Positions 8,768 to 18,831 of a stretch of 64,000 nt of DNA are shown here, one piece after another (position 1 is the first letter of the stretch; each line of letters starts with the position of its first letter). Location of the stretch: contig JAXHLR010000006.1 in the NCBI GenBank assembly GCA_034521975.1, positions 310,001-374,000 of the forward strand, given 5' to 3'. A program made the translations under genes and the position numbers. A model generated the notes under the pieces. That model was given only the letters and a program-made list of their open reading frames with translations, was not told the origin of the DNA and made no database searches. This DNA is from Acidimicrobiales bacterium (GTDB taxonomy: Bacteria > Actinomycetota > Acidimicrobiia > Acidimicrobiales > SKKL01).

Positions 8768-11478
8768 GAGGGTGCGGTTGGTCTGGACCCGGAAGTTGGC
8801 GAGCTCGAGGTTCCACCCGTACCCGAAGTCGCCTTCGGTGTCGCGGTTGAGGGTGTCGTAGGTGCGCAGCACCTGGATCGGGATGCCCGCCACCGGCACC
8901 GAGAGGTCCTCATAGGTCACCGCGTAGCGACCGAGCTTGAGTTGCCCGTCGATGACCAGTCCCGACTCCGCGAACGAGCGCTCCCCCGCCGAATCGACGA
9001 CCTCGAGACGCACCGTCCAGATGCCATTGGCCCGGGTCGTCGGATCAAAGACCGCCAGCACCGAGTCGGAGGGGTCGCCGGTGCCCTCAGCCAGAACCGT
9101 GGCGTCACCGGGGTCGACACCCGCGGGGTAGGTGGTCAGGATCCACTCGGTGATCGACTCCCCATCGGCCGGGGTGATCGTCCCGACCGACACGTCGGTG
9201 GGTTCGGTCACCACTCCACCATCGGCAGGCACCAGGCCGACGATCTCCGCCGTGCCACCAGTGGGTAGACCATCGACCCCACCACCGGTGCCTTCGCCGC
9301 CCTCGCCGGGATCGACCGCAGCGCCGAGCTCGGTCACCACCGACTCGAGGATCGGGGTGTCGGCCACACCGGTGGCATCGACGGCCCACTCGGCCACCAG
9401 TTCGGTGCCCGCAACCAGATCCGCGGCGATCTCCGCCGCGACCCGGACCTCGACGGGTTCGTCGTCGCCCACCTCGCCGACCTCGACGCTCACCTGACCA
9501 TCAGCGACGGTGACCACGCCGGTGGTCGCGCTGGCATCGACGATGGTGGTGTCGGGGTCCGCGTCGAAGGTCACGACCACGTCGGTCGCCGCGCCGGTGC
9601 CGCCGTTGAGCACCTCGGCCACATAACCCACGGTGTCGCCCGAGCTGGCGACCCCGTTGCCATCCGCGTCGACAGCCAGGTGTTCGAAGGCCGTCACATG
9701 CAGCACCGGGACCAGCCGCACCAGATGGGTGCGGGTCGGCTGGTCGACCCCGAACCTCGCCGGGTCATCGGTCACCACCGACCCGAGACCCGCCGCGGTG
9801 ACCGTCGCCTGGGCGTCGAGGAACCGCACCGTGTCGTCGATGCCGGTGGGGATCTGCACCAGCGCGGTGACCACCAGGCTGTCGTCGGGCGCGACGGTGG
9901 CGTCGGCGACTGTCACCGTGTCACCGTCGATCTCGGTGACCACACCATCGGTCGCGGTGGCCGAACCCGAGACCAGCACCGACGCGGGATCGACCGGCAA
10001 CTCGACCGCGACCTCGGTCGCGGGACTGTCGCCACCGTTGACGATGGTGGCCTCATAGCCGATCACATCGCCGGGGCTCGCCAGACCGTTGCCGGTGTTG
10101 TCGGTGTGCAGGAACCAGCCCATCGACCCCGACAACGCCCCAGCAGCGGTGACCTCCACGGGGTGGTCGACCGTGACCGGCCCATAGGCGGTGCTGTTGG
10201 CGCCTTCCCAGCCGATGGTGACTTCGAGGTCGAGGACCCCGGTGTCGGCATCGGCGGGGACGGTCACCGCCATGGTTGCGGTGTCGATCCCGCCCGCAGC
10301 CAGGGTGTCGCCCAGGTCGGTGACCTCGACCGGTTCGCCGCCAACGGTCGCGGTCACATCCAGCGCGTCGGCGGGTGCCGAACCCTGATTGACCAGCCCC
10401 ACCTCGAAGCTCAGCTCGTCGCCCGCGGTCGCGACCCCGGGACCATCGACGCCGGCCTCCACCACCGGGACCCGCCGGGTCGAGGAATCCGAGGCCATCG
10501 GGGCCAACACGCGACCCGGCCCGCCGGTGCCGATGGCGAACGCGCCCCCGGTCAACGACGTGTCATCGAGGGCGGCGAGGCGAGCAACATAGGCCTGCGC
10601 CGACTCGGTCTCACCAGGCCCCGCCGGCACCGGGACCGCCACCTCGAAGGCTTCGGTCGCGGTCGCACCCGATCCGAGCTCGGCCAAGCCCGCCACCTCG
10701 GCCGGCGTGACCCGCACCGCCTGCCCGTCGGGCAACACGACCAAGGCTTCGGCGTCGGTGATCACCCCGGCGTCGGCGCGGATGTCGTCGACGAGGTCGG
10801 GACCGAACCGCACCAGGCGCCGCACCGGCGCCCCCACCGGGTCCAGATCCAGGTCGGTGACGACCCGCACACCGGCCACCTGGTCGGGGTCGACCAGCTG
10901 GGCCATGGTGTCGGGATCGATGGTGGCGGTCACCTCGACCGCCCACAGTGCGGTCGACCCCGGATCGACGCTCACCCCGGCGAAGGGGTCCGAACCAACC
11001 GGTTCGCCCACTCCGGCCGCGGGCAGCGGACGGGCCGAAACCGCCGCCGGCACCCCGAGGCTCATCCAACCGGTGGCACCCGCGGGCAGATACTCCAACA
11101 CCACATCACCGCCGGTGACGCCCAGCGAGTCGTCGCCGAGGTTCTCGACCCCCGCGATCGCCGGGGCGACCAGGCGGGCACCGTCGTTGCCGACCGTGAC
11201 CGTCGCGTCCACCACCCCACCCGGGGTCACCTCACCCGGCGCCTGCGCGTAGTCCACCGACAGCTCGGGCACCACCGTGGGTGCGACCGCGGTGCGATCC
11301 GGTGCCGCACAGTCCGCACCCTCGATCACGTTGCCCGAACCGGCGACCCGGATCGAGTCGCCGACCATCCCGCACACGAACCGGTGATCGGCCCCGTTCA
11401 GATGGATCTCACCCGCGGCCTGCACCAGACCCACGAACGTCGACCCGGCCCCCGCCACCCGCACCGCGTCGGCACCCG
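8767..11478 (-). CDS. Rhs toxin middle part: CARDB-like beta-sandwich repeats and Rhs entry domain
   Basis: About 900 residues continue the N-terminal part after a one-base shift near 11478 (GADAVRVAGAGSTFVGLVQ follows). The region holds several immunoglobulin-like repeats of the CARDB/DUF11 type, recognisable by VGNDG, VNQGSAPADALDVTATV, VNGGDSPATEVAVEL and VLNGGTGAATDVVVTF, each about 110-130 residues apart. It is strongly acidic and poor in Lys, as in secreted actinobacterial adhesins. The last 60 residues (RYAVTYEDLSVPVAGIPIQ, then RTYDTLNRDTEGDFGYGW) are the conserved entry into Rhs shells. The frame is lost near 8767 and resumes as GLGSWTGESCGAGLVFV. Confidence 0.75.
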
Positions 11479-13703
11479 TCGGCGCCGGCGACGAACAACG
11501 CCCCGTCGACGAACGGCTCGAAGAACTCACCGCCGGCGCCGGTCACCCGGACCTCGCCCTCGGACGCGATCGTGACCGGACCCGCGAACACGTGCGCGCC
11601 GGCGATGTGGACATCACATGGAGCCCAGTACAGGCCCGGCTCCAACACCGTGTCGGGCGACCACGTCGACCCACACACCTGCGACATGTCGTGAAAGTCA
11701 GCGCCCGCGGCCACCGCGGCGCGACCACCAGGCCGGTAGTCAGCCAACTCCACCGAAACCGGCGGATCAGCAGGACCGGTCTGCTGGGGCTCAGGGTCGA
11801 ACTCGTGGTGAGCACCAGCCAGCGACAGCGGACCAGCGTGGGTCAACAACCCATCGAACCCGTGCGAGGACCCCGCCGTGCGCACCCCACCGTTGGCATG
11901 GGCACGGCCCCGGATCGTCGAACTCGATCCCGAGATCGAGATGCTGCGCGAATCATCACCGGTGGCCCACACCGCCATCGGTGCCACCACCTCGGCGGTG
12001 CCCACCTCGACCGTGCCGACACCACCGTCGTCGTCGGTCACCGACAACGTGACCGCATACGAACCCGGCTCCGCGTAGTCATGGGCGGCATACACCGAAC
12101 CCCACCCGGTGCCCTGGTTCGACACCTCGACCGGCACCGGCCCCGACCCGTCGCCCCAGTCCACCGTCGCCGAATGCACATCGACCGGCCCCGGGTCACC
12201 GAAGGTGCCCGACAACATCGTCACCCCGCCGCCACCGGCACCCGAACCCACCGAGGCCTCCACCACCGGCTCGCCGTTGGTGACGGTGACCCGAGCCCGA
12301 TCCGTCGAGGTCGCCCGACCATCCGACACCGCCAGCTCCAACACATACTCGCCGTCGTCCAGGGCCAGGAACGACACCTGCGGCTCGGTCACCGACGACA
12401 ACACCACCGGCGGCCCCGACACCGACACCAACGACCACCCAAACGACAACGGATCCCCATCAGGATCGAACGACCCCGAACCGTCCAGGGTCACCAACGA
12501 CCCCTCGACCACCACCAGATCCCCACCCGCATCAGCCACCGGCGCCTCGTTGGACACCACCTCGACACAGGTCGTGGCCTCCAGCGCCTCGCCACCGCGC
12601 TGGCCCACCGCGGTCACACAGATCTCATCCACCGGGCCGTCCAGGCCCTCGACCAGGTGGGCGAACCCCACCTCGATCGGGCCCCGCACCGGCAACTCGA
12701 CATCCACCGAGCCCGAGACATCGACCGGTTCACCGCCGTTGACCGACACCTCCAGGCGCTGCAGCTCGGGGCGTGCCAGGCCCTCCAACAGATCGGCCAG
12801 GACACCTGGATCCTCGACGAACTCACAGGTCCCATCGGTCAGCTCGGCAATGTCGCGCAAGCGACCCGCGACCACTCGACCCGGTGTCGCAGTCCACGCC
12901 CTGTCCCACCGCGAAGGTCTGGAACACCGCATCAGCCGAGTCGGCGCACGGCAGCACGTTCGCCACGCTCGAACCGGTCTGTTCGACTCACCATCAGAGA
13001 GAAGCACCACCAGATGGTTCGGATACGACGCCCCCGACAGCGCCGAGCACGCCTGGGCGATCCCTGCTCCGATGTTCGTCGCGGTCGAGGTACGCCCGGT
13101 GCGGGTGAACTGGGTGAACCGCCCACCCACACCCATCGAGAAGATCGCCTCCAACACATCAGAGGTGCCCGACTCGTCGTCGTCAGCACCAGCAGCGGTG
13201 AACACCTGGACCCCAGACGCCGGATCGACATCGGCGGTCCGAGCCCGCGACCCGAACGCCACCGCCGCGACCTCGCCCACCGACCCCACCTCAGCCGCCG
13301 CCTCGACAAAGACCCGCATCGCCTCACGCTCACAGCTCAACATCGAATCCACCGACCCATCGCCGTTGCAGTCCGCAGCATCCCAGCGAGCCGAACCCGA
13401 AACATCGAACACCAACACCGCCGAGGTGTCGATGACCACCTCCTCACCGCCAACATGAACCGCACCCTCGACCACGGCGGCCCCGTCGTCCACCTCGCCC
13501 ACCGGGTCGACATCGACCCTCAACGCCGAACCAGAACCGGCGCCGCCACCAGGATCCTCCTGCGCGTCGACCGGCGACGGCGCGACCGCCAACAGCGACG
13601 CCAGCAACGCCCCCACCACCAGCACCACCAGCGACCGACGCGCGCGCCAACCCGCCAACCTCAAAGTCCCACCACTCGCCACCCCGGTCCCCCCGAACCT
13701 CAC
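11478..13703 (-). CDS. Rhs toxin N-terminal part: signal peptide, VWA and PKD-like domains
   Basis: The N-terminus has an Arg-rich segment followed by a hydrophobic stretch (LVVLVVGALLASLLAVA) ending near VDAQ, a Sec signal peptide. The GTG at 13703 was chosen because it precedes this segment closely; GTG 13682 is also possible. The VWA domain shows the MIDAS residues DVSGS (about 13,395-13,406), Thr in TNIGAG, and Asp in LLSDGES. Between about 12984 and 12870 the true frame is shifted: the alternative frame reads GSSVANVLPCADSADAV and then TFAVGQGVDCDTGSS. PKD-like repeats follow (DGSGSFDPDGDP; VDWGDGSGPVPVEV), and then a Gly-rich beta-repeat region. VWA domains usually bind metal and protein ligands, so an adhesion role is likely but inferred. 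Confidence 0.75.
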
Positions 13704-13836
13704 GCCCAGGCACCAGCCGCCCGAACTCCACGCCGACCAGAGACACCCCGTGCGCCCCGCTCGCCACCGCGAGACTCCCACACAAGTTACCGGTCCGCAA
13801 CCTTTTCCGGTGGCGACGACCTCGACCAGGGAGAGC

Positions 13837-14463
13837 TCAGCGGAACGGCGGGCCGCTCACCCACACCACCAGCGAGCGCCGGACGCCCGACACCAGCGGT
13901 GTCACCCGGTGGTACTCGAACGCGGGGAAGGCGATGACCGTGCCCTGTTGTCGCCGCTCGAGGTTCGAGTCCGCCAGCTCGTCGGCGCTCAGGTCGGCGA
14001 CCGTGTCGAACAGCTCCAGGTCGGCACCCCGGTAGGTGGCGGGATCCGAGAGCTGGACGACCATGGCCAGCTTCCGGCTGGCCACATCGCCGGTCAGCCC
14101 GTCCTGGTGCCAGGTGTAGAACGCCCCCGGCTCGTCATAGACCGTGTACTGGAGGTCCTCGCCGAATCCGGTCAGATCGAAGCCATAGCTGCGGTTGGCC
14201 CGTGTGGCCAGCACCGCCAGCTTGTCGTAGAGCCATGCGGTGTCGGGCTCGGGCGGGATCCAGGCCACCCGGGCGAGGCGCAGCGTGGAGTCGATGGGCT
14301 CGTCGCTGGCCAGCCGGGCCGCGTCGGCACCGTAGGACTCGCCGAGTGCCACGATCCGCTCGCACTGGCGGGCGGTGAACGCCCTCGGCAGCACCACGTG
14401 GCTCGTGTAGGGGCGCGCCGGGCGAGCGGCGAAGACCGGGCGGATGTCGAGAGGGTCGCTCAC
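13837..14463 (-). CDS. 2-oxoglutarate/Fe(II)-dependent PKHD-type hydroxylase
   Basis: The product is 208 residues from the GTG at 14461-14463; the longer frame upstream has no protein character and overlaps the neighbouring gene. The iron-binding triad is visible as His and Asp in FYTWHQDG and the distal His in AFEYHRVTP. The 2-oxoglutarate-binding Arg is in GVRRSLVVWV. Length and the N-terminal helix (FTARQCERIVALG) match the YbiX/prolyl-4-hydroxylase-like family, which hydroxylates protein or small-molecule substrates; the substrate here is unknown. A TACGGT hexamer lies 8 bases before the start, suggesting a leaderless transcript. Confidence 0.8.
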   Translation of the reverse strand: MSDPLDIRPVFAARPARPYTSHVVLPRAFTARQCERIVALGESYGADAARLASDEPIDSTLRLARVAWIPPEPDTAWLYDKLAVLATRANRSYGFDLTGFGEDLQYTVYDEPGAFYTWHQDGLTGDVASRKLAMVVQLSDPATYRGADLELFDTVADLSADELADSNLERRQQGTVIAFPAFEYHRVTPLVSGVRRSLVVWVSGPPFR

Positions 14464-14482
14464 GCGGAGCGACCGTAGCGGC

Positions 14483-15619
14483 TCAGCTGCCGGTGGCGGC
14501 TTCCCGGTCCTGGCTGACCGCGTCGAACTGCTCGTACTCCTCGCCGGTGTCGACCCAGTCCTCGAACTGGATGACACCGATCTCCTCGAACCGGCGGCGC
14601 AGCCAGGCGTCGCCCGCGTCGAGCAGGCCGAGCTTCTTGCAGTTCGGCACGATCTTGGAGAACAGCATCTGCTGGAAGATGTTCTCCTCCTGGGGGATGT
14701 CGACGAGTCCCTTGACCAGCGGCTTGACCGGGACGCCCATGCGCTCCCACACCTCCTGCTGGAGGAACCGGTCGCGCATGCGCAGCGCCGCCTCGAAGGC
14801 GAACTCCTGACGTTCGCGGATCTCGGCCTCGTCGAGCCCGCCGTAGTACTCCTTCAGCGACAGGACCCCGAACGCCACGTGGCGGGCCTCGTCGGCCATC
14901 ACATAGCGCAGCAGCTGCTTGAGCAGTGGCTCCTCGGTGAGCTGGTACATGAAACCGAAGGCGGCCAGGGCGAGCCCCTCGACCATGATCTGCATGCCCA
15001 GGTAGGTCATGTCCCACCGGCTGTCGGCGATGATGTCGTCGAGCAGCGTCTTGAGGTGGATGTTGATCGGGTAGTGGTCGTGCACCTTGGTGTCGAGGTA
15101 CTTGGCGAACACCTCGACGTGGCGGGCCTCGTCCATGACCTGGGTGGCGGCGTAGTACTTGGCGTCGATCCACGGGACGGTCTCGACGATCTTGGCGGTG
15201 CAGAGCAGCGCGCCCTGCTCGCCGTGGAGGAACTGGCTCATGCGCCAGGTGAGCGACTCGGTGGCCAGCTCGCCCCACTGCTGGTCGTCCCAGTTCTTGA
15301 CCGGGGAGTTGGGCAGCTGCGCGAGGTACCCGTCGGGACCGAAGCGCGGGTCGACGGTGCCACCGGAGAACCACTTCTCGGGGTCGACCTCGATCGACCA
15401 GTCCAGGTCGGTCTCGCCGTTCCACTGGGCGGTCTTGGCCTTCTCGTAGAGCTTGTTGAGCGCGGGGCGTGCGCCCTTCTCGTAGTCCCAGGTGAAGATG
15501 GCCGACGCGTTGTCGCGCACGGCGTGGATCGCCTCGGTCACGTCGGTGTTGGTGATGGCCAGGATCTCGTCGATGTCGTTGACATCGGTACGGCGCAGCA
15601 GGTCACTCTCACGTGTCAT
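14483..15619 (-). CDS. Ferritin-like di-iron protein
   Basis: The product is 378 residues starting at ATG 15619 with an AAGG sequence 8 bases upstream. It is mostly helical. Two copies of the ferritin-like metal motif are present, MDEARHVEVFAKY and ADEARHVAFGVL, with an additional Glu in FLHGEQGALL and an acidic helix between them. These are the signatures of carboxylate-bridged di-iron oxygenases and oxidases (AurF, R2-like and acyl desaturase relatives). The substrate is not evident. The next gene on this strand is the 2-oxoglutarate oxygenase, 19 bases downstream, so the two may be co-transcribed. Confidence 0.78.
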   Translation of the reverse strand: MTRESDLLRRTDVNDIDEILAITNTDVTEAIHAVRDNASAIFTWDYEKGARPALNKLYEKAKTAQWNGETDLDWSIEVDPEKWFSGGTVDPRFGPDGYLAQLPNSPVKNWDDQQWGELATESLTWRMSQFLHGEQGALLCTAKIVETVPWIDAKYYAATQVMDEARHVEVFAKYLDTKVHDHYPINIHLKTLLDDIIADSRWDMTYLGMQIMVEGLALAAFGFMYQLTEEPLLKQLLRYVMADEARHVAFGVLSLKEYYGGLDEAEIRERQEFAFEAALRMRDRFLQQEVWERMGVPVKPLVKGLVDIPQEENIFQQMLFSKIVPNCKKLGLLDAGDAWLRRRFEEIGVIQFEDWVDTGEEYEQFDAVSQDREAATGS

Positions 15620-15652
15620 GCGACACACCTTACGCTGTACAGCGAGTGGTTG

Positions 15653-16147
15653 TCACCACCGTTCGCGATGGACCAGTTCATCGAGCGGGAGCCTGGGCGC
15701 CCGCTGCCGGCTTTCGTTCACGGGCCCGGGCCAACCAAGGGCGACCGCCATCGGTCCCTCCATGTCGTCGGGGAGGCCGAGCGCCGGGCGCAGGCGATCC
15801 TGGTGGTGGAAGGTGACCGGGCAGGTGGCCAACCCCTCGGCGTTGGCCGCCACCATGAGGTTCTGGGCCATGCGCCCGAGGTCGAACAGCCGCCCCTCCT
15901 CCACCGGGGCCACCAGCACGATCACGACCGGCGCCGCATCGATCCACGACGTGAAGTCTCCGCACTCGGTCAGCGCCGTTCTGGTGGCGCCGTCGGTCAC
16001 CGCCACCAGGCGGGTGAGCTGTGCGTTCTTGGCGCTGCCCGCCATGCGTGCTGCCCGCAGGACCCGGTCGAGCACCTCCGGATCGACGGGCTCGTCGAGA
16101 TACGAGCGGGTGTCGCGCTTGGTGATGATGGCCTCGTATGCGTCCAT
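15653..16147 (-). CDS. Nitroreductase family protein
   Basis: The product is 164 residues from ATG 16147. The N-terminal MDAYEAIITKRDTRSYLDEP, with the RxTRxY pattern, marks the FMN-binding start of nitroreductase-fold proteins. GSAKNAQLTRLVAV and the later GRMAQNLMVAANAEGLATC supply the remaining FMN contacts and the dimer helix. These flavoenzymes use NAD(P)H to reduce nitro groups, quinones or related compounds, or act in cofactor metabolism. At 164 residues this is on the short side for the family, which commonly runs to about 200. The substrate is unknown. It ends 33 bases before the ferritin-like gene start. Confidence 0.75.
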   Translation of the reverse strand: MDAYEAIITKRDTRSYLDEPVDPEVLDRVLRAARMAGSAKNAQLTRLVAVTDGATRTALTECGDFTSWIDAAPVVIVLVAPVEEGRLFDLGRMAQNLMVAANAEGLATCPVTFHHQDRLRPALGLPDDMEGPMAVALGWPGPVNESRQRAPRLPLDELVHRERW

Positions 16148-16185
16148 CCCGCCAGTGTGGCCGCTGCTCGGCGCTCGATGTGGCG

Positions 16186-16566
16186 TCAGCGCACGGCGAG
16201 CAGGTCGACGACGAAGACGAGGGTCTCGCCGCCCTTGATGACCCCACCCGCTCCCCGTTCGCCGTACCCGAGGTGGGGCGGGATCGTGATGCGCCGGCGA
16301 CCCCCCACCTTCATCCCGGTGACACCCTGATCCCAGCCGGCGATGACCTGGCCCTGACCCAACCCGAAGGTGAACGGGTCGTTGCGGTCCCACGAGGCGT
16401 CGAACTGCTGACCGTCGCTCCAGGCCACCCCCACGTAGTGGACCTCGACCTGCTGTCCCGCCGCGGCTTCGGACCCGTCGCCGACCTGGAGGTCTTCGAC
16501 CGTGAGCTCGCTGGGGGGTGCCTCGCCGGTGGGAACCTCGACGCGTGGCTTCATGGGCTCAGACAT
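16186..16566 (-). CDS. FKBP-type peptidyl-prolyl cis-trans isomerase
   Basis: The product is 126 residues: a short disordered N-terminus and one FKBP domain (VEVHYVGVAWSDGQQFDASW, then VIAGWDQGVTGMKVGGRRRI, then IPPHLGYGERG). The conserved FKBP active-site residues Tyr (HYVG), Phe/Asp (FDASW), Trp (GWDQG) and Tyr (LGYG) are present. It lacks a signal peptide, so it is cytoplasmic and speeds proline isomerisation during folding. Its start overlaps the last 8 bases of the MFS gene, so it is probably the distal gene of that transcript. Confidence 0.9.
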   Translation of the reverse strand: MSEPMKPRVEVPTGEAPPSELTVEDLQVGDGSEAAAGQQVEVHYVGVAWSDGQQFDASWDRNDPFTFGLGQGQVIAGWDQGVTGMKVGGRRRITIPPHLGYGERGAGGVIKGGETLVFVVDLLAVR

Positions 16567-17743
16567 GGGCCGACCTTACCGCCAGCCGGGGACGGAGGTA
16601 GCCGTGCAACATGGCGAGCCCGACCACGGAGAAGCAGGACGCGGCGACGAAGGCTCCGGCGTAGGAGGTCTGCGATGCCACCAGCCCGAGCACCGCACCG
16701 CCGCCCGCCGTGGCCACCTCGAAGAACATGGTGAAGGTGGCGACCACCGCGGAGCGCTCGTTGTCGGGTGCCGAGTTCACCGCGGCCGCCATCAGGGCCG
16801 GGTAGATCAACGCCGATCCGGCGGCCAGGACCACGGTGAACAGGTAGAGCCCGACCGGCGCCTGCCACGCGGCGATCCCGACCAGTCCGACGGCGCCCGC
16901 CGCCAGCCCTACCGTGCCGATGACGACCGGACCGTAGACGTCGGGTAGCCGGCTCCCGGCGATGCGAACCACCAACACGACGATGGCGTAGGTCAAGAAC
17001 ACCCCGGCGACGTCGGACATGCCGATCTCCTCGCCATAGAGAGGAACGAAGGTGTTGAACCCGATGAAGCCCACCATGCCGAGGAACAGCACCACCCCCG
17101 GGCCGAGACCGTCGGGGTGCAACAGCTTGGCGAACCCGGTCCGTGGCACCGGTGGTGGCGCATCCTGGTCGATCACCGGCAGCGAGCGCGGCAGCAGGAG
17201 CCCGAGGAGCGCGGTGACACCCGTCCCGGCCGCGACCGCCAACCACACCACGTCGTAGCTGGTGGCCCGCAACAGCGTCTCGCCGGCGAAGGGACCGAGC
17301 CCGAGCCCGGTGTAGATCGCGACCGAGAAGTAGCTCGCCGCCTGCCCACGCCGATCGGGTGGAGCAAGGTCGTTCACCAGGGTGGCTGCCCCGACGAACA
17401 TGGTGCCCTGACCGGCGCCGACCAGCAGCCGCGCCGCCACGAGGGGCACCACCGACCCCGACGGGACGTGGGCCAGCATGCCGACGCTGACGATCGCCGC
17501 CCCGGCGACGATCAGGAACCGCCGACCGCGCTGATCGCCGAGGTATCCGATCAGGGGACGCAGCACGATCGCCGAGACGGCGAAGGACCCGACGACGACG
17601 CCCACCGCCAGGTCGCCGCCCTCGAGGGGACCCGCCACATAGCGGGGCAGCACCGGGAGGGTGGCCCCGAAGGACACCATCAAGAAGGCGGCAGCGACCG
17701 TGACCAGCACGAAGTCACGCGACAGCAGCGGGCGGGTGGGCAT
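16559..17743 (-). CDS. MFS transporter
   Basis: The product is 394 residues with about 12 predicted membrane helices. The signature between helices 2 and 3 is present as GYLGDQRGRRFLIV, and the N-terminus (RDFVLVTVAAAFLMVSFGA) starts the first helix. Length and layout match drug/metabolite exporters of the DHA1 type, driven by proton exchange. The substrate cannot be told. ATG 17743 is the natural start; the open frame continues far upstream over the kinase gene but without protein character. It lies 20 bases downstream of the kinase gene. Confidence 0.85.
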   Translation of the reverse strand: MPTRPLLSRDFVLVTVAAAFLMVSFGATLPVLPRYVAGPLEGGDLAVGVVVGSFAVSAIVLRPLIGYLGDQRGRRFLIVAGAAIVSVGMLAHVPSGSVVPLVAARLLVGAGQGTMFVGAATLVNDLAPPDRRGQAASYFSVAIYTGLGLGPFAGETLLRATSYDVVWLAVAAGTGVTALLGLLLPRSLPVIDQDAPPPVPRTGFAKLLHPDGLGPGVVLFLGMVGFIGFNTFVPLYGEEIGMSDVAGVFLTYAIVVLVVRIAGSRLPDVYGPVVIGTVGLAAGAVGLVGIAAWQAPVGLYLFTVVLAAGSALIYPALMAAAVNSAPDNERSAVVATFTMFFEVATAGGGAVLGLVASQTSYAGAFVAASCFSVVGLAMLHGYLRPRLAVRSAHV

Positions 17744-17763
17744 GGAGGGGCGGACCTGGAGGG

Positions 17764-18747
17764 TCAGTGCAGCATCGGTCGGGCGAGGTCGGCGAGCGAG
17801 GTCTCGGGGCGGGCTCCGAGGTGGCTGATCGCCTCGGCCGCGGCGAGCGAGGCCAACCGGCCACAGGTCGCCAGGTCGTAGCCGGCCGACAACCCGTACA
17901 GGAACCCGGACGCGTACAGGTCGCCGGCACCGGTGGTGTCGACGACGTCGTCGACCGGGTGCGGATCGATCACGTGGATCTCGCCGTTGGCCGCGATGAC
18001 CGAGCCCTTCTCGCTGCGGGTGAGGCAGGCGATCTCGCAGTGGCCCCGCACGTGCTGCAGGGCCTCGTCGAAGCTGTCGACCTCGTAGAGCGAGCAGATC
18101 TCGACCTCGTTGGCGAACAAGACGTCGACCTTGTGCTCCACCAGGTCGAGGAACTCGTCCCGATGGCGCTCGACACAGAACCCGTCGGAGAGCGCCAGCG
18201 CGGTCTTGTTGCCGGCCCGGTGGGCGAGGTCCAGGCCCTTGGTGATGGCCTCCTTGGCCACCTCGACGTCCCAGAGGTAGCCCTCGCAGTAGATGAGGTC
18301 GGCCGAGGCCACCAGATCCTCGTCGACGTCGGCGGGCGACAGGTTCCTCGAGATGCCGAGGAAGGTGTTCATCGTCCGCTGGGCGTCGGGGGTGACCGCG
18401 ATCAGACAGCGAGCGGTGGGATCGCCGTTGGTGCCCGGCGACACCTGGTAGTCGACCCCGGCGGCACGGATGTCGTGGGCGAAGACCTCGCCGAGCTGGT
18501 CGTCGCGCACCTTGCCGATGAAGGCGACGTCGCCGCCGAGGCTGGCGATGCCGGCGATCGTGTTGGCCGCCGAACCACCCGACGACTCGATCCCTGGAGG
18601 CATGGCGGCATAGAGCCCGGTGGCCTCCTCGGCGTCGATGAGGCGCATGGCGCCCCGATCGAGGCCGTACTGATCGATGAAGTCGTCCTGGACGTGGCTG
18701 ATCACGTCGACGATCGCATTGCCCATTCCGATGACCGAGTAACTCAT
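17764..18747 (-). CDS. Adenosine kinase-like PfkB carbohydrate kinase
   Basis: The product is 327 residues. The C-terminal PfkB signature DVVDTTGAGDLYASGFLYG contains the catalytic Asp. The N-terminal GGSAANTIAGIASLGG is the substrate and di-Gly segment. The overall layout, including MGNAIVDV at the start, fits adenosine/nucleoside kinases of this family, which phosphorylate adenosine to AMP for purine salvage. The exact sugar or nucleoside is inferred. Start ATG 18747 has a GCAGGAG ribosome binding site about 5 bases upstream. It is divergent from aminopeptidase N with an 84-bp shared promoter region. Confidence 0.85.
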   Translation of the reverse strand: MSYSVIGMGNAIVDVISHVQDDFIDQYGLDRGAMRLIDAEEATGLYAAMPPGIESSGGSAANTIAGIASLGGDVAFIGKVRDDQLGEVFAHDIRAAGVDYQVSPGTNGDPTARCLIAVTPDAQRTMNTFLGISRNLSPADVDEDLVASADLIYCEGYLWDVEVAKEAITKGLDLAHRAGNKTALALSDGFCVERHRDEFLDLVEHKVDVLFANEVEICSLYEVDSFDEALQHVRGHCEIACLTRSEKGSVIAANGEIHVIDPHPVDDVVDTTGAGDLYASGFLYGLSAGYDLATCGRLASLAAAEAISHLGARPETSLADLARPMLH

Positions 18748-18831
18748 GACACTCCTGCAAACGCTCGATATGGCCGGTCGACCCTACCCGGTACGCTCCA
18801 CGGAACTCACCTTCACCGGAGCTGCCCCCAC

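Larger units (their letters stand above)
4890..13703 (-). pseudogene. Giant VWA-PKD-RHS repeat polymorphic toxin, frameshifted and cut by insertion sequences
   Basis: One gene reads from GTG 13703 to the IS1380 junction at 4940, and after removing both insertion sequences it continues through 2263 to 1776, giving roughly 3,080 residues. Order: signal peptide, VWA domain, PKD-like domains, CARDB-like adhesion repeats, Rhs N-terminal domain, YD/RHS repeats, RHS core, toxin tip. Rhs proteins form a shell that encloses a toxin used against neighbouring cells. The continuous protein is broken by single-base shifts near 12984, 12870, 11478, 8767 and 8312. At each one the neighbouring frame picks up sensible sequence immediately. 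The present 3' end reads 16 codons into the IS1380 element. Separate entries describe the pieces. Confidence 0.85.

Noticed and set aside
11409-11478. C-terminal 23 residues of the VWA-part frame (GCRRGAGGGGRVDV and so on)
   Set aside because: It is out-of-frame read-through after the 11478 shift; the other frame continues the domain.
9680-13937. Very long + strand frames opposite the Rhs N-terminal and middle parts
   Set aside because: They are Arg/His/Pro-rich shadows of the - strand gene; the - strand carries the VWA, PKD and CARDB-like motifs.
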